In this document: positions 26,199 to 34,498 of the stretch, piece by piece
Layout of the letters: the number at the start of each line of letters is the position of its first letter
How positions within the stretch are numbered: position 1 is the stretch's first letter
From: Pseudobdellovibrionaceae bacterium
GTDB lineage: Bacteria > Bdellovibrionota > FAC87 > UBA2466 > JACKAF01
Assembly: GCA_020635235.1 (NCBI GenBank)
Contig: JACKAF010000003.1
Span: 62,001 to 126,000 of the forward strand
Direction of reading: 5' to 3'
Length of the DNA: 64,000 nucleotides
Notes under the pieces: generated by a model
The model's database searches: none
The model's input: the letters and a program-made list of their open reading frames with translations, nothing else
Told to the model about the DNA's origin: nothing
Program-made: the position numbers and the translations under genes

Positions 26199-27071
26199 TT
26201 AAGTATTTGGAAGAAGGCGCGGTTGGGAACCTACCAGTTTTCGAATCTCCAGAAGTTGCCGCACAAACGTTCCGGCGTGTTCGAGATAAAAGGCGTTCGG
26301 TCCATCACTCTTTGCCCGCGAAGGATCGGGGTGGCATTCCATGAAGAGACCATCCGCGCCTGCCGCAATGGCAGCGCGTGCGAGGACCTCGATATTTTCG
26401 CGCTTCCCGCCGGTAGTTGTGCCGCCAGCGCCGGCGCCGGGTGACTGAACAGAGTGGGTGGCGTCGTAAATTACCGGTGCTCCCAGTTTCTGGATGGTTT
26501 GGAAAGCGCTCATGTCGACGATGAGCGTATTGTACCCGAAAGAAACCCCTCGTTCGGTTATCCAGTACCAGTTCTTGTCAGACGGGGAAAAATCTTCTGC
26601 AACCTGATCTAATTTTTGGACGATGTTCTTGGCATCCCACGGAGCTAGAAACTGCCCTTTCTTAACGTTGATTTTCTTTCCGCGTTTGAGCACGGCCTGT
26701 GCTCCCGCAACGATCATGTCGGTCTGGCGGCAAAGGAAAGCCGGTACCTGCAAGAAGTCCACGACCTCGGCGACCGGCTCCGCTTGCTCCGGCAAATGGT
26801 AGTCGGTTACTAGCTGAACACCGCTGCGTGCTTTAGCTTTAGCGAGGATGGCGAGGCCTTCCTCAAGTCCGGGACCCCGAAAGCTCTTGATGGACGTTCG
26901 GTTGGCCTTATCAAAGGAGGCCTTGAAATAGAAATCGATGGGTAGCCCTTCGAACTGGCGCTTTAATTCCGCCGCTGTTTCCAATATCAGCCCCTCGTCT
27001 TCAATGACGCAAGGGCCCGCAAGAACGATCATTCTTTGGTCTCCACTAGTTATGGGGGTTGGTGCCATCGG
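26199..27071 (-). CDS. kdsA: 3-deoxy-8-phosphooctulonate synthase
   Basis: About 290 residues. Family motifs: LAGPCVIEDEGLILETA, FKASFDKANRTS, GPGLEEGL, TDYHLPEQ, VPAFLCRQTD, KGQFLAPWD, TERGVSFGYNTLIVDM and YDATHSVQSPGAG. It condenses phosphoenolpyruvate with arabinose 5-phosphate to give KDO 8-phosphate, an essential LPS precursor, which marks the organism as Gram-negative. GTG at 27071 is preferred because AAGGA lies 8 nt upstream; ATG 27068 and TTG 27104 are alternatives. Confidence 0.95.
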   Translation of the reverse strand, partial: PMAPTPITSGDQRMIVLAGPCVIEDEGLILETAAELKRQFEGLPIDFYFKASFDKANRTSIKSFRGPGLEEGLAILAKAKARSGVQLVTDYHLPEQAEPVAEVVDFLQVPAFLCRQTDMIVAGAQAVLKRGKKINVKKGQFLAPWDAKNIVQKLDQVAEDFSPSDKNWYWITERGVSFGYNTLIVDMSAFQTIQKLGAPVIYDATHSVQSPGAGAGGTTTGGKRENIEVLARAAIAAGADGLFMECHPDPSRAKSDGPNAFYLEHAGTFVRQLLEIRKLVGSQPRLLPNT

Positions 27072-27257
27072 CACTAAGGTAGTCCTTGGTCCGGGCAAAA
27101 GCAATTAACCGTGTGCAGCGAGAAGATTTCGTGCGGGTTGTCGCAAAGCGTCTTTGATTTCAGTAGTTTAGGCTACAGATCCGAGCTCCTATACCCGATA
27201 GGTAATATAGGAACACTCGCTTCTCACCGCCACGCTAATAGCAGACAAGGAGACTCA

Positions 27258-27557
27258 ATGGCCACGAAGAAAAAGACTTCCGGAAAATCTTCTCACGGAA
27301 GAAAAACCCAGGCGGAATTGCACGCAATGGTAAAGGTAATCGTGGCCGAAAAGAAAAAGCAGGGTCTGCTCAGCGGTGACAACAGTCGAAAGATTCGCCC
27401 GTACAGCCCGAAGGTCCGTTTTGACTACGGCGATCGGATCGAACACCCGCAATTCGGCTCCGGCGTAGTGAGCCAACTCATAAACACCCAAAAAATCGAA
27501 GTCGCGTTTCCTGATAGAACGCGCGTTCTGATACACGCCCTTCCCAAAGCAGCTTAA
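27258..27557 (+). CDS. Small basic protein with UvrD-tail-like domain
   Basis: 99 residues from ATG 27258, preceded by AAGGAG. A Lys/Ser-rich N-terminus (MATKKKTSGKSSHGRK) is followed by a compact C-terminal motif GDRIEHPQFGSGVVSQLINTQKIEVAFPDRTRVLIHA. That motif resembles the short beta-barrel at the end of UvrD/PcrA helicases and in DUF3553 or CarD-like proteins, which contact RNA polymerase or nucleic acid. A role in transcription or repair is inference only. It ends convergently, overlapping tamB by 4 bp. Confidence 0.65.
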   Translation: MATKKKTSGKSSHGRKTQAELHAMVKVIVAEKKKQGLLSGDNSRKIRPYSPKVRFDYGDRIEHPQFGSGVVSQLINTQKIEVAFPDRTRVLIHALPKAA

Positions 27558-29731
27558 TAGCGCGTGAACCACTCCAGGAAGCTGGACATCGGCGTACTCT
27601 GACTGGTTTCGTCTAGATCTAGCTCCGTCGAAACTGCCCAATTTTTTCCTATTCTTCTTCGCAAGCCGATTCTGTTTGGACCGGATCCGGTGCCGGTTGC
27701 GCTGATTACCGTTTTGTCACCCAAACGAACTCGTACCGTGATCCCTTTGGTGTTCGGATTGTAGCTCACACTTTGGATTGGAGTTTTTGCAAAGAAATAA
27801 AGCGAAGCCAACCCAATGCTCCGCTCGGCAAGAGCGGCGTCCATGTTTTGGATAGATTCGTTCTTGTCAAAATCCAGGCCTGCCGGAACCTCTCCAAAGA
27901 GTAGCAACGCAATGATTTCGCGCTGGGAAAGCGGCGGGGAACTCTGCAGGTTTACGCGAGGCGACTTCGACGAACCGGATATCTTGATATCGACCGAGTA
28001 ATCCGGGTACTCCACGTTGAGTAGTCCCTCAATGTCGAGCAGGGTCTGATCCGAACGCTCTTTGAGCAAGGTCGCACGAAAGTTTTTCACGGTGGCAGTC
28101 CGTCGAAACAGTTCTAGTTCCAAGGGCAAAAGCTGAATGTAACCCGCCGGTGGAGCGTCAGAGGCGAGGGCCATCTCCGTTTTAAGACGAATCGGCTTAG
28201 CCGTAAGGTTGCTGCGCAAGCGGACGACGCTACTTTCCCGTGTGCTCAATTTCACGCGCCAAGGAAACGCGGGAGCCGTTTCTGTTTCTTTGGGGGGCTC
28301 GTATTTGGCGGCGCTGCCGATGCGTGGATCGGGAGCCAGTTGCGGCGGTTCACTGAGCGTCAACGGTGGCAGATCTAGCACCACATCCTTTAGGTCGGAA
28401 TCAACATCCAGCGCATAGTCTGCATTCGGTAAGCACCCGCCCATTCGAAAGCTTCCCTTTACCTCGGTAATGAGTTTCTGGGTTTTTGAGATCAACTCGG
28501 TCTGCAGTGAGATAGGGAAGGTAATTCGAGAGTCCTCCTTTTGGATGCCCTCGGCGTTAAGGAATACTTTCCCGTGGAGGGTATTGAGCGGGGCCGGAAT
28601 GGCCCATTGGGTTCTACTGAGCGCATTCACAATATCTTGGTACTCCGAGAGTTCGAAACGTAGCGAGCTAGAGGGGCGAACATCAAGAGCCACACCGTCT
28701 TTACATGGAGAAAAGTCCGCCTCGATGGTGCCTTTGGCGGTAAGACTCTTTGCGCCCGACGCATCGATTTGTATTTTCGCATTTCCCTTCCGCTCGATAA
28801 GGTGCAGGCGGCCTTCAACAGAGAGGTCCATCTTGATATCGATGTTTTTGACAGTGCGTACAATGGGAGAGAGTTTGCAGTGCTCGATGCCCAGGGTATC
28901 CCCTCGGAAACCGGAGATTTTGCAACGTTCGACACCTAGTTTTATCGGTAAAGGAGTGTCGGAGCGAATGTCTCCAGTAAACTCAAGCGAGTCGTACTCA
29001 TTTTCCAAGTGGCCGTCGATATTGACGTGCTTCATAGGGATATTGGGATCCTTGAGCGTGGCCTCGATCTTTATGTCGCCGGCGAGACGATCCCTTGGTT
29101 TTAGTAATTTGAATGCCACTCTCAGGTTGGTTTTTTGTTCTACCTCGCGCAGCGCCAGGGTGAGGGCTCCTGAACAACGCAGTTGATCTGCTTGCTCGGG
29201 CGTACACTGGATCGAGGCGTTTGCCTGGGTGAGTTCGCCATTTGTCGAGGGCGCTTCAAGAAGGAACTGCTCTACCTGCACACGACCTATAGTCGTTATC
29301 CAGGACGGAAGCTGGAATCCGGGATCGGATTCGGGGCTGTCGGATGCGTTTGTTGGCGAGGTGGGCTCGAGCTTTAGTTTCGCGTCAGCGACGTCCAGGT
29401 TGCGGATCTCCAGAATGTCGAACGGAAACAACTGGAGTTGACCGTCGACGTGGGCCTTGTTTAGGCAAAGTTCTTCGATACCTTCGGTGCGAAGGCAGAA
29501 GTGTTCTAGACTTAGATCTACATTCAGTTTCGCCCACCCGGACCAGCTCAACTTGCCGCTCTGCAGTTTGTAATCCAGGTGAACTCCCGCAGAGTCTAGG
29601 TACGTGTTCACTCGATTCAGAACCGTTGGGCGCAGTAGCCAACTAGGAAAAGCCAATAAATAAAGGAGGACCAGGAGGGCGACCGCCAAGGTAATTCCGG
29701 TCACACGTCGAAATAGAGCGGATCGGAACAT
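27554..29731 (-). CDS. tamB: TamB-like translocation and assembly module protein
   Basis: 725 residues from the ATG at 29731, which shares one base with the stop of the tamA-like gene. An N-terminal membrane anchor (VTGITLAVALLVLLYLLAFPSWLL) precedes a long beta-rich AsmA/DUF490 region. The C-terminal TamB signature includes SPPLSQREIIALLLFGEVP, LGDKTVISATGTGS and IGLRRRIGKNWAVSTELD. TamB spans the periplasm and works with TamA in outer-membrane protein assembly and lipid transport. It is shorter than the E. coli protein (about 1,260 residues), as in many other phyla. Confidence 0.87.
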   Translation of the reverse strand: MFRSALFRRVTGITLAVALLVLLYLLAFPSWLLRPTVLNRVNTYLDSAGVHLDYKLQSGKLSWSGWAKLNVDLSLEHFCLRTEGIEELCLNKAHVDGQLQLFPFDILEIRNLDVADAKLKLEPTSPTNASDSPESDPGFQLPSWITTIGRVQVEQFLLEAPSTNGELTQANASIQCTPEQADQLRCSGALTLALREVEQKTNLRVAFKLLKPRDRLAGDIKIEATLKDPNIPMKHVNIDGHLENEYDSLEFTGDIRSDTPLPIKLGVERCKISGFRGDTLGIEHCKLSPIVRTVKNIDIKMDLSVEGRLHLIERKGNAKIQIDASGAKSLTAKGTIEADFSPCKDGVALDVRPSSSLRFELSEYQDIVNALSRTQWAIPAPLNTLHGKVFLNAEGIQKEDSRITFPISLQTELISKTQKLITEVKGSFRMGGCLPNADYALDVDSDLKDVVLDLPPLTLSEPPQLAPDPRIGSAAKYEPPKETETAPAFPWRVKLSTRESSVVRLRSNLTAKPIRLKTEMALASDAPPAGYIQLLPLELELFRRTATVKNFRATLLKERSDQTLLDIEGLLNVEYPDYSVDIKISGSSKSPRVNLQSSPPLSQREIIALLLFGEVPAGLDFDKNESIQNMDAALAERSIGLASLYFFAKTPIQSVSYNPNTKGITVRVRLGDKTVISATGTGSGPNRIGLRRRIGKNWAVSTELDLDETSQSTPMSSFLEWFTRY

Positions 29732-31482
29732 TAGAACTCCTCCCCAAGCCCGATGTAGAATTGCCAGTGCGGGTTGATAGTCAGTGGGCCGCTTCCCCAA
29801 ACTATGCCATGAGCCAGAGTACTTCGAATCACGCCGATGGGAGAGTCCCAACGTAGCCCGAAACCTGGAGAGCCAAAAACCTGACTTCCCAGGCTAAAGG
29901 GCTGAAATCCCGCCGCACCAAAATCCATAAACACCAAGGGCTGCAGTTTCCATGGAAGCAAGTTGAGCAGGCGTTGCTCCAACCCAAAGTAAAGGCTCGT
30001 TTGGGCGGCCTGTCCCGGACCTGGTAGTTCTAAGCGCGAAAACCCCCTCAGGGAGTCCGATCCACCTAAGAAGAACCGGTAGATATCTGACAGTGTACCT
30101 CCCCAGTGGGCCGTGGTGCCAAACGCGAAACGTACACCGAACACATACTTTGCAGGCTTTAGCCCTCCCAGATTCCAGAGTTTTTTCCCAAGGAGCTGCA
30201 GTCTAAGAAACGACACGTCCGAAAACAGTTTTTGATCTGAATAGGAAAGGCTGAGCTGCCCGAGTGTTCCTTCCGTTGGTTTATCGAGTGCCAGCTCGAG
30301 ATCATGTGTCAAATAGCCCAGCGAAAGTTTGAGCATGGGCAACAGAAAAAGTCCGACTCCGGATCCGCGGACAGTTTTGGTGAGTTCTACGGACGGCCCG
30401 AGGCTAAAGCGGATTCTTTCGTTACGGGTATCCCAGCTATAAGAAGGCAATATCGACGCCAACAGCGTATAACTCTCATAATGTTGTTCACTGTTGCGCC
30501 TAAACTCCAAATCGGGTTGCAGGTAAAACCTTGGGTGAGCTTCAAAAAGGAACCAGTTCATACTTCCTTTGAAGGACTGGAGGTATTTTGAGGCAAGCAA
30601 ACTAAATTCCAAAGAGGAAGCGTTGTCGCCAAGGCGCGCGTGCCGCCAAGAAGCCCGTACCTTGAAAATCCCTTCGGTGTCGACTCCCATTCCTATCGTG
30701 GTCAGTCGAGGTGGGCTTATTGAACCTCGTAGCTGCAGCTCAGATAGCTTTCTCTTCGAACAGCCGCTCAGAAAGTAGCCAGAGTCCACGATTCCCGATT
30801 GCTCCATGCGCTGCGTGGAGAGGTTAAGTAGATCCTCATCAAACTCCTGACCATCCTCAAAAGCGTAATAACGCGACAGCATTCTCTTGGAGTAGGCTAT
30901 TTCTAATTCCGGCGACAGCGTGACGCGCTCGTAAAAGAGCAGGCTCTTCTCGCCCGGAGTTACATCAACAAAGACCTGACCGTCCGCAGGGTTGGGAACC
31001 GTGGCGCGCGCCTCCGCGCACGGGTAGCCACGCTTTTGCAGCTCTTCTCCGGCGGATTTCTCTATTTCATCCAGTATCTCAGGAGTGATGGCCCGCCCCA
31101 GCCAGTTCCATTGGATCTGAGGAATGCGGACTTCTCCCGCAAGCCGCATGGTGATGTTTTGAACTCTGGAGATCGGGCCGGGAAAAATGATCAAGTCTCC
31201 CTCTGGAGAAGTTCGAAACACGGGCTGGTTGTAGCCGCGGGCTTGCAGGAATCGGATAAGGTGAAAACGTCTTTGGCTCGGAGGTATGCGGCTCCAGGCT
31301 CCCTCTTTTTCGCTCGGACAGACCAGACTCTTTTCGTTCTTAGCGAGTGGTGGGTCAATCGGAGACAGAAAGTGGAGCCCGTGACATGGGTCCTCGGCCC
31401 GCACAATGGCGCTGCCAATCATTAGGCCGACCACAGATAGAAATCCCAGTCGATTTATGAGCTTGCGTGGGGGAAAACGCAT
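29731..31482 (-). CDS. tamA: Omp85-family outer-membrane protein (TamA-like)
   Basis: 583 residues with a signal peptide (NRLGFLSVVGLMIGSAIVRAE). POTRA-like segments occupy about 70-250, and a 16-strand barrel about 270-583. The lid-lock loop motif appears as DSLRGF, and the last residue is Phe as in barrel insertion signals. Coupling to tamB identifies it as the TamA partner rather than BamA. The start is uncertain between ATG 31482 and TTG 31500; neither has a well-spaced ribosome site. Confidence 0.87.
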   Translation of the reverse strand: MRFPPRKLINRLGFLSVVGLMIGSAIVRAEDPCHGLHFLSPIDPPLAKNEKSLVCPSEKEGAWSRIPPSQRRFHLIRFLQARGYNQPVFRTSPEGDLIIFPGPISRVQNITMRLAGEVRIPQIQWNWLGRAITPEILDEIEKSAGEELQKRGYPCAEARATVPNPADGQVFVDVTPGEKSLLFYERVTLSPELEIAYSKRMLSRYYAFEDGQEFDEDLLNLSTQRMEQSGIVDSGYFLSGCSKRKLSELQLRGSISPPRLTTIGMGVDTEGIFKVRASWRHARLGDNASSLEFSLLASKYLQSFKGSMNWFLFEAHPRFYLQPDLEFRRNSEQHYESYTLLASILPSYSWDTRNERIRFSLGPSVELTKTVRGSGVGLFLLPMLKLSLGYLTHDLELALDKPTEGTLGQLSLSYSDQKLFSDVSFLRLQLLGKKLWNLGGLKPAKYVFGVRFAFGTTAHWGGTLSDIYRFFLGGSDSLRGFSRLELPGPGQAAQTSLYFGLEQRLLNLLPWKLQPLVFMDFGAAGFQPFSLGSQVFGSPGFGLRWDSPIGVIRSTLAHGIVWGSGPLTINPHWQFYIGLGEEF

Positions 31483-31552
31483 TCCTACAACATACCTCAA
31501 TCCGCATCCCCCGACGCGCGCAATCTAACACAAACGACGGCGACGATGAAGC

Positions 31553-32026
31553 CTAGGAACGGGCGCTACACTCGCCGGGCGACACCCTGGCATTCCAGAG
31601 GGTTGCCTCTACCCGTCGGTTATACTGTTCAGCTAGTGGATCGGGCTCCTTTGTTGCTTTCTCGGAGACGACGAGCGTATCAATGTTTATCCGGCCCGGA
31701 TCCACACCATTTTTCACAAAAGCGGCCGCGACCTCCAGCGCCCTTTTTTGGGCTAGCTCCTTCGCGCTTTGGTGCGCCTGCGAAGAAGCGTAGGCGGTGA
31801 GCGACAGGCGCAACCGGTCATCCGTTTTTAGAAGTTTTGCAAAAGACCGGATCTTTTCTGCGCTCCATGGGTTTACCCGTGTTTCCTCGGGTTCAAAGTA
31901 GGCTACGGACTTTGTGATCAGATAATCAGATCCATCATCACACCTTTCTTCCAAATACTCTCGGTCGCGCGAGAGTATCTGCTTAATCCGGTTTTCAATT
32001 CGATTTAAGCGCGCCTTCCTATCCAT
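31553..32026 (-). CDS. OmpA-like domain protein without signal peptide
   Basis: 157 residues. The C-terminal two thirds match an OmpA/MotB-type peptidoglycan-binding fold: LSLTAYASSQAHQSAKELAQKRALEVAAAFVKNGVDPGRINIDTL and QYNRRVEATLW. The N-terminus is charged (MDRKARLNRIENRIKQILSRDREYLEERC) with no signal peptide, lipobox or membrane segment, unusual for a domain that normally acts in the periplasm. It lies 8 bp after the PRC-barrel gene under the same sigma-54 promoter. Confidence 0.7.
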   Translation of the reverse strand: MDRKARLNRIENRIKQILSRDREYLEERCDDGSDYLITKSVAYFEPEETRVNPWSAEKIRSFAKLLKTDDRLRLSLTAYASSQAHQSAKELAQKRALEVAAAFVKNGVDPGRINIDTLVVSEKATKEPDPLAEQYNRRVEATLWNARVSPGECSARS

Positions 32027-32034
32027 GATGCCTT

Positions 32035-32829
32035 CTAGCCTCCCTGACCTGCATTTTGAGTTCCGCGATCTTCAAAATAGTAGGCCAGGATTTCGGAATC
32101 CTTCCACTCCTGGATGTTTTCGGGCTTTGCGAATTCGGCGCTACGTACCACACGCTCCGCGGGCAACAAAACGGAGAGCCGTCGATCGGCCCACTGAATA
32201 GAGGTCACCATGACCGTTGGCACAATACGCATTTCGCTCTTGAACCACGACCCTGTGTTTACAACCAAATGGAGGAGATGACCGTTCTCAAGATCAAGGA
32301 TCACATCCTCCACTTTTCCCACACGTTGACCGAGACCTTCCATGTGGTACCCACAGATTTCATCCACGCTACGTAAGTGAGCCTCTTTCTTTTTTAGCCT
32401 CTTCTCCAAGGTCTCTGCGACCGGAACGGGCAAGTCTTCTCCGGGCATTCGATAGGGGTATAGGCGGATCGGGCTGATGGTGTCTGGGACCCAATATTGG
32501 GGCCAGCCATAATATCGGTGGAGTGCGTCCTCAAGCTGACGGGAAACCGGTTTTGCCATGTCAGCATTTGGGGCCGCCTGCACGTGCTCGGCGTTGAGTG
32601 CGAAGTCAATCACTCGGTCCGCTCTGTCAATTCCGCTCAGCGCGAGAGGGGAGAGCAGAACTTTTTTTCCCGGCAGCCATTTGTGGGTATCTACGACAAA
32701 GTAACGGGCCATCCAATGAATATCATCGAAGTAAATATCCTGAAGTTTACCGAGAATTTTATTGTCGGACGTGCGGATATGGTAATCCCGAAGAGTCGAA
32801 AAAAACTCAATGTTCCTATTTTCGTACAT
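32035..32829 (-). CDS. PRC-barrel domain protein, two repeats
   Basis: 264 residues. Two PRC-barrel units are visible: one near the start (FSTLRDYHIRTSDNKILGKLQDIYFDDIHWMARYFVVDT) and one near residue 160 (VDEICGYHMEGLGQRVGKVEDVILDLENGHLLHLVVNTG). Such proteins are common in stress-induced bacterial operons; the exact function is unknown. It starts just below a perfect -24/-12 element with AGGAGG at the ribosome site, and is the first gene of a unit with the OmpA-like gene. Confidence 0.8.
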   Translation of the reverse strand: MYENRNIEFFSTLRDYHIRTSDNKILGKLQDIYFDDIHWMARYFVVDTHKWLPGKKVLLSPLALSGIDRADRVIDFALNAEHVQAAPNADMAKPVSRQLEDALHRYYGWPQYWVPDTISPIRLYPYRMPGEDLPVPVAETLEKRLKKKEAHLRSVDEICGYHMEGLGQRVGKVEDVILDLENGHLLHLVVNTGSWFKSEMRIVPTVMVTSIQWADRRLSVLLPAERVVRSAEFAKPENIQEWKDSEILAYYFEDRGTQNAGQGG

Positions 32830-32874
32830 GGGCTGCGTCCTCCTAGTCTCTTAAGTTGTTCTGCCTTTCAAGAT

Positions 32875-32890
32875 TGCAAAGCGAGTGCCA
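32875..32890 (-). promoter_or_regulatory. Sigma-54 promoter of the PRC-barrel unit
   Basis: The minus strand reads TGGCACTCGCTTTGCA: GG and GC are exactly 10 bp apart and both halves match the consensus. Predicted transcription start is near 32865, about 36 bp before the ATG at 32829. Confidence 0.8.
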
Positions 32891-32936
32891 CTGCGGCTGG
32901 AAAACTCAGGCACGGCCGTGCTACAGTTTGTGCCCT

Positions 32937-32977
32937 TTGGTTACGAGGAAGTTGCGCTTTGTAACCAATTTGTTACA
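32937..32977. promoter_or_regulatory. Dyad sites, candidate enhancer between divergent units
   Basis: TTGGTTAC (32937-32944) is mirrored by GTAACCAA (32961-32968), and TGTAAC-N6-GTTACA spans 32960-32977. The latter dyad lies about 95-112 bp upstream of the predicted start of the PRC-barrel transcript, the usual distance for an activator of the NtrC family. The regulator gene itself starts about 60 bp to the right. Confidence 0.5.
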
Positions 32978-33037
32978 GTGGGCCCGTTTTTTAGCGATGG
33001 TGAAGGGCATTTCAGCGGTTTTTATGGAGGTAAGTGC

Positions 33038-34450
33038 TTGCCACCCTTAAATATTTCCCAATATTCCGGTCAAATCCTTGTGGTTGACGATGATCCCATC
33101 GTTTCGAAGGCCATTGAAACAGAACTGGAAAAAGTTGGCTTTAGAGTAAGCCGCGCAAGTTCTTTCAGCGAAATGTGGGAGCGATTGGGTGAGCGCGTCT
33201 ACGACGCTATTTTGCTCGATCTTTTTCTGGACGGGGAAGACGGCCTGCAAGAGTTGCCGGCGATAGTGCGAGAGTGTCCGTTTAGCAAAGTAGTGGTGAT
33301 GTCCTCCTATGGCACTGTAGAGGTCGTAGTAGATGCAATGGAGATGGGTGCCACAACCTTTGTCAGTAAATCCGATGATCTGCGCGAAGTCGTTGCTTCG
33401 TTGAAAGAGCGCCTTTTGGGCAGTGTTCTTCCGGCCGACGAATATGTGAACGTTGCCGATGGTACCCCACTTGGCATCATCGGTCGAAGCCCCGCCGTCC
33501 AAAAGCTGCTCGCGAAAATTAATCAGGTAAAAGATGTGGATTCTACGGTTCTGATAACGGGAGAATCGGGTACGGGCAAGGAGCTGGCAGCGCGCGCCAT
33601 TCATCGCACCTCGATCCGGCACAAGAATCGCTTTGATGCGATCAACTGTGCTGCGATACCGGAAAATCTGCTGGAGTCTGAGCTCTTTGGGCACCGCCGG
33701 GGTGCCTTTACCGACGCAAAAACGGATCGCAAAGGGCTCTTCGAACTTTGCTCCGAAGGGACGCTGTTCTTGGACGAGGTAGGAGAGCTCCCGCTTCACC
33801 TGCAGGTTAAGTTGTTGCGTGCTCTCCAAGAGAAGGAAATTACCCCGCTCGGTTCAAGTACGTCTATTCCGGTAAACACACGAATTGTCGCAGCCACCAA
33901 TAGACACCTTGTCGACCTTGTTCGCGACAGAATGTTCCGTGAAGATCTCTTTTATCGTCTAGCCGTCCTGCATATCGAATTGCCGCCCTTACGGGATCGG
34001 CGGGACGATATCCCGCTTCTGACGGAGCACTTTGTGCAAAAGTTTTGTAAGCGGTTTTCACGCAGGATTGCTCCCCCATCTGCAGAATTGCTTGCCCGTC
34101 TTCACGCCTACCACTGGCCCGGCAATGTACGTGAATTACAAAATGCCGTAGAGCGTGGGGTTGTTCTGGCGCGCACGGAAGATCTGCGATTTGAAGATAT
34201 GTTCGACTCCGAGCTCCGTCCCGATCTCCGCGAGGCATCGGGAGCAGGCGGCGCGCAGCACCAGGAGGCGTTTTGGACGCACCCGCTTTCTGAAGCCAAG
34301 CAAGAATTCGAAAAAGAATACCTGAAGCATCTATTGGAGCAGACGCGGGGAAACATCTCCGAAGTCGCTCGCATCTCTGGTCGATACCGTACCGATGTCT
34401 ACCGACTGCTATCCAAACACGGTGTTGATTGGGAAGACTTCCGTCCTTAG
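33038..34450 (+). CDS. NtrC-family sigma-54-dependent response regulator
   Basis: About 470 residues from a TTG at 33038, with GGAGGT 6 nt upstream; an open frame to 32885 lacks such a site. Receiver domain 12-130 keeps the acidic cluster (VVDDDP), the phosphorylated Asp61 and Lys111. The AAA+ domain has Walker A GESGTGKE (175-182). The sigma-54 contact loop reads GAFTDA (222-227) instead of GAFTGA. A Fis-type helix-turn-helix (GNISEVARISGRYRTDVYRLLSKHGVDW) ends the protein. Three -24/-12 promoters lie on either side, so it probably drives this envelope-stress block. No cognate kinase is adjacent. Confidence 0.9.
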   Translation: MPPLNISQYSGQILVVDDDPIVSKAIETELEKVGFRVSRASSFSEMWERLGERVYDAILLDLFLDGEDGLQELPAIVRECPFSKVVVMSSYGTVEVVVDAMEMGATTFVSKSDDLREVVASLKERLLGSVLPADEYVNVADGTPLGIIGRSPAVQKLLAKINQVKDVDSTVLITGESGTGKELAARAIHRTSIRHKNRFDAINCAAIPENLLESELFGHRRGAFTDAKTDRKGLFELCSEGTLFLDEVGELPLHLQVKLLRALQEKEITPLGSSTSIPVNTRIVAATNRHLVDLVRDRMFREDLFYRLAVLHIELPPLRDRRDDIPLLTEHFVQKFCKRFSRRIAPPSAELLARLHAYHWPGNVRELQNAVERGVVLARTEDLRFEDMFDSELRPDLREASGAGGAQHQEAFWTHPLSEAKQEFEKEYLKHLLEQTRGNISEVARISGRYRTDVYRLLSKHGVDWEDFRP

Positions 34451-34457
34451 ACAGTCC

Positions 34458-34473
34458 TGGACTGGATCTTGCA
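34458..34473 (+). promoter_or_regulatory. Sigma-54 promoter of the AsmA-like gene
   Basis: TGGACTGGATCTTGCA has GG and GC 10 bp apart and a perfect TTGCA. It lies just after the regulator's stop and 25 bp before the ATG at 34499, so the leader would be very short (start near 34484). Confidence 0.6.
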
Positions 34474-34498
34474 AGTCCGTGACAAGTAGGAATTTGCA

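Noticed and set aside
32910..32921. 12-bp palindrome GCACGGCCGTGC as an operator
   Set aside because: Perfect but GC-rich, single copy and not spaced like the TGTAAC dyad; GG and GC are 9 bp apart, so not a sigma-54 promoter.
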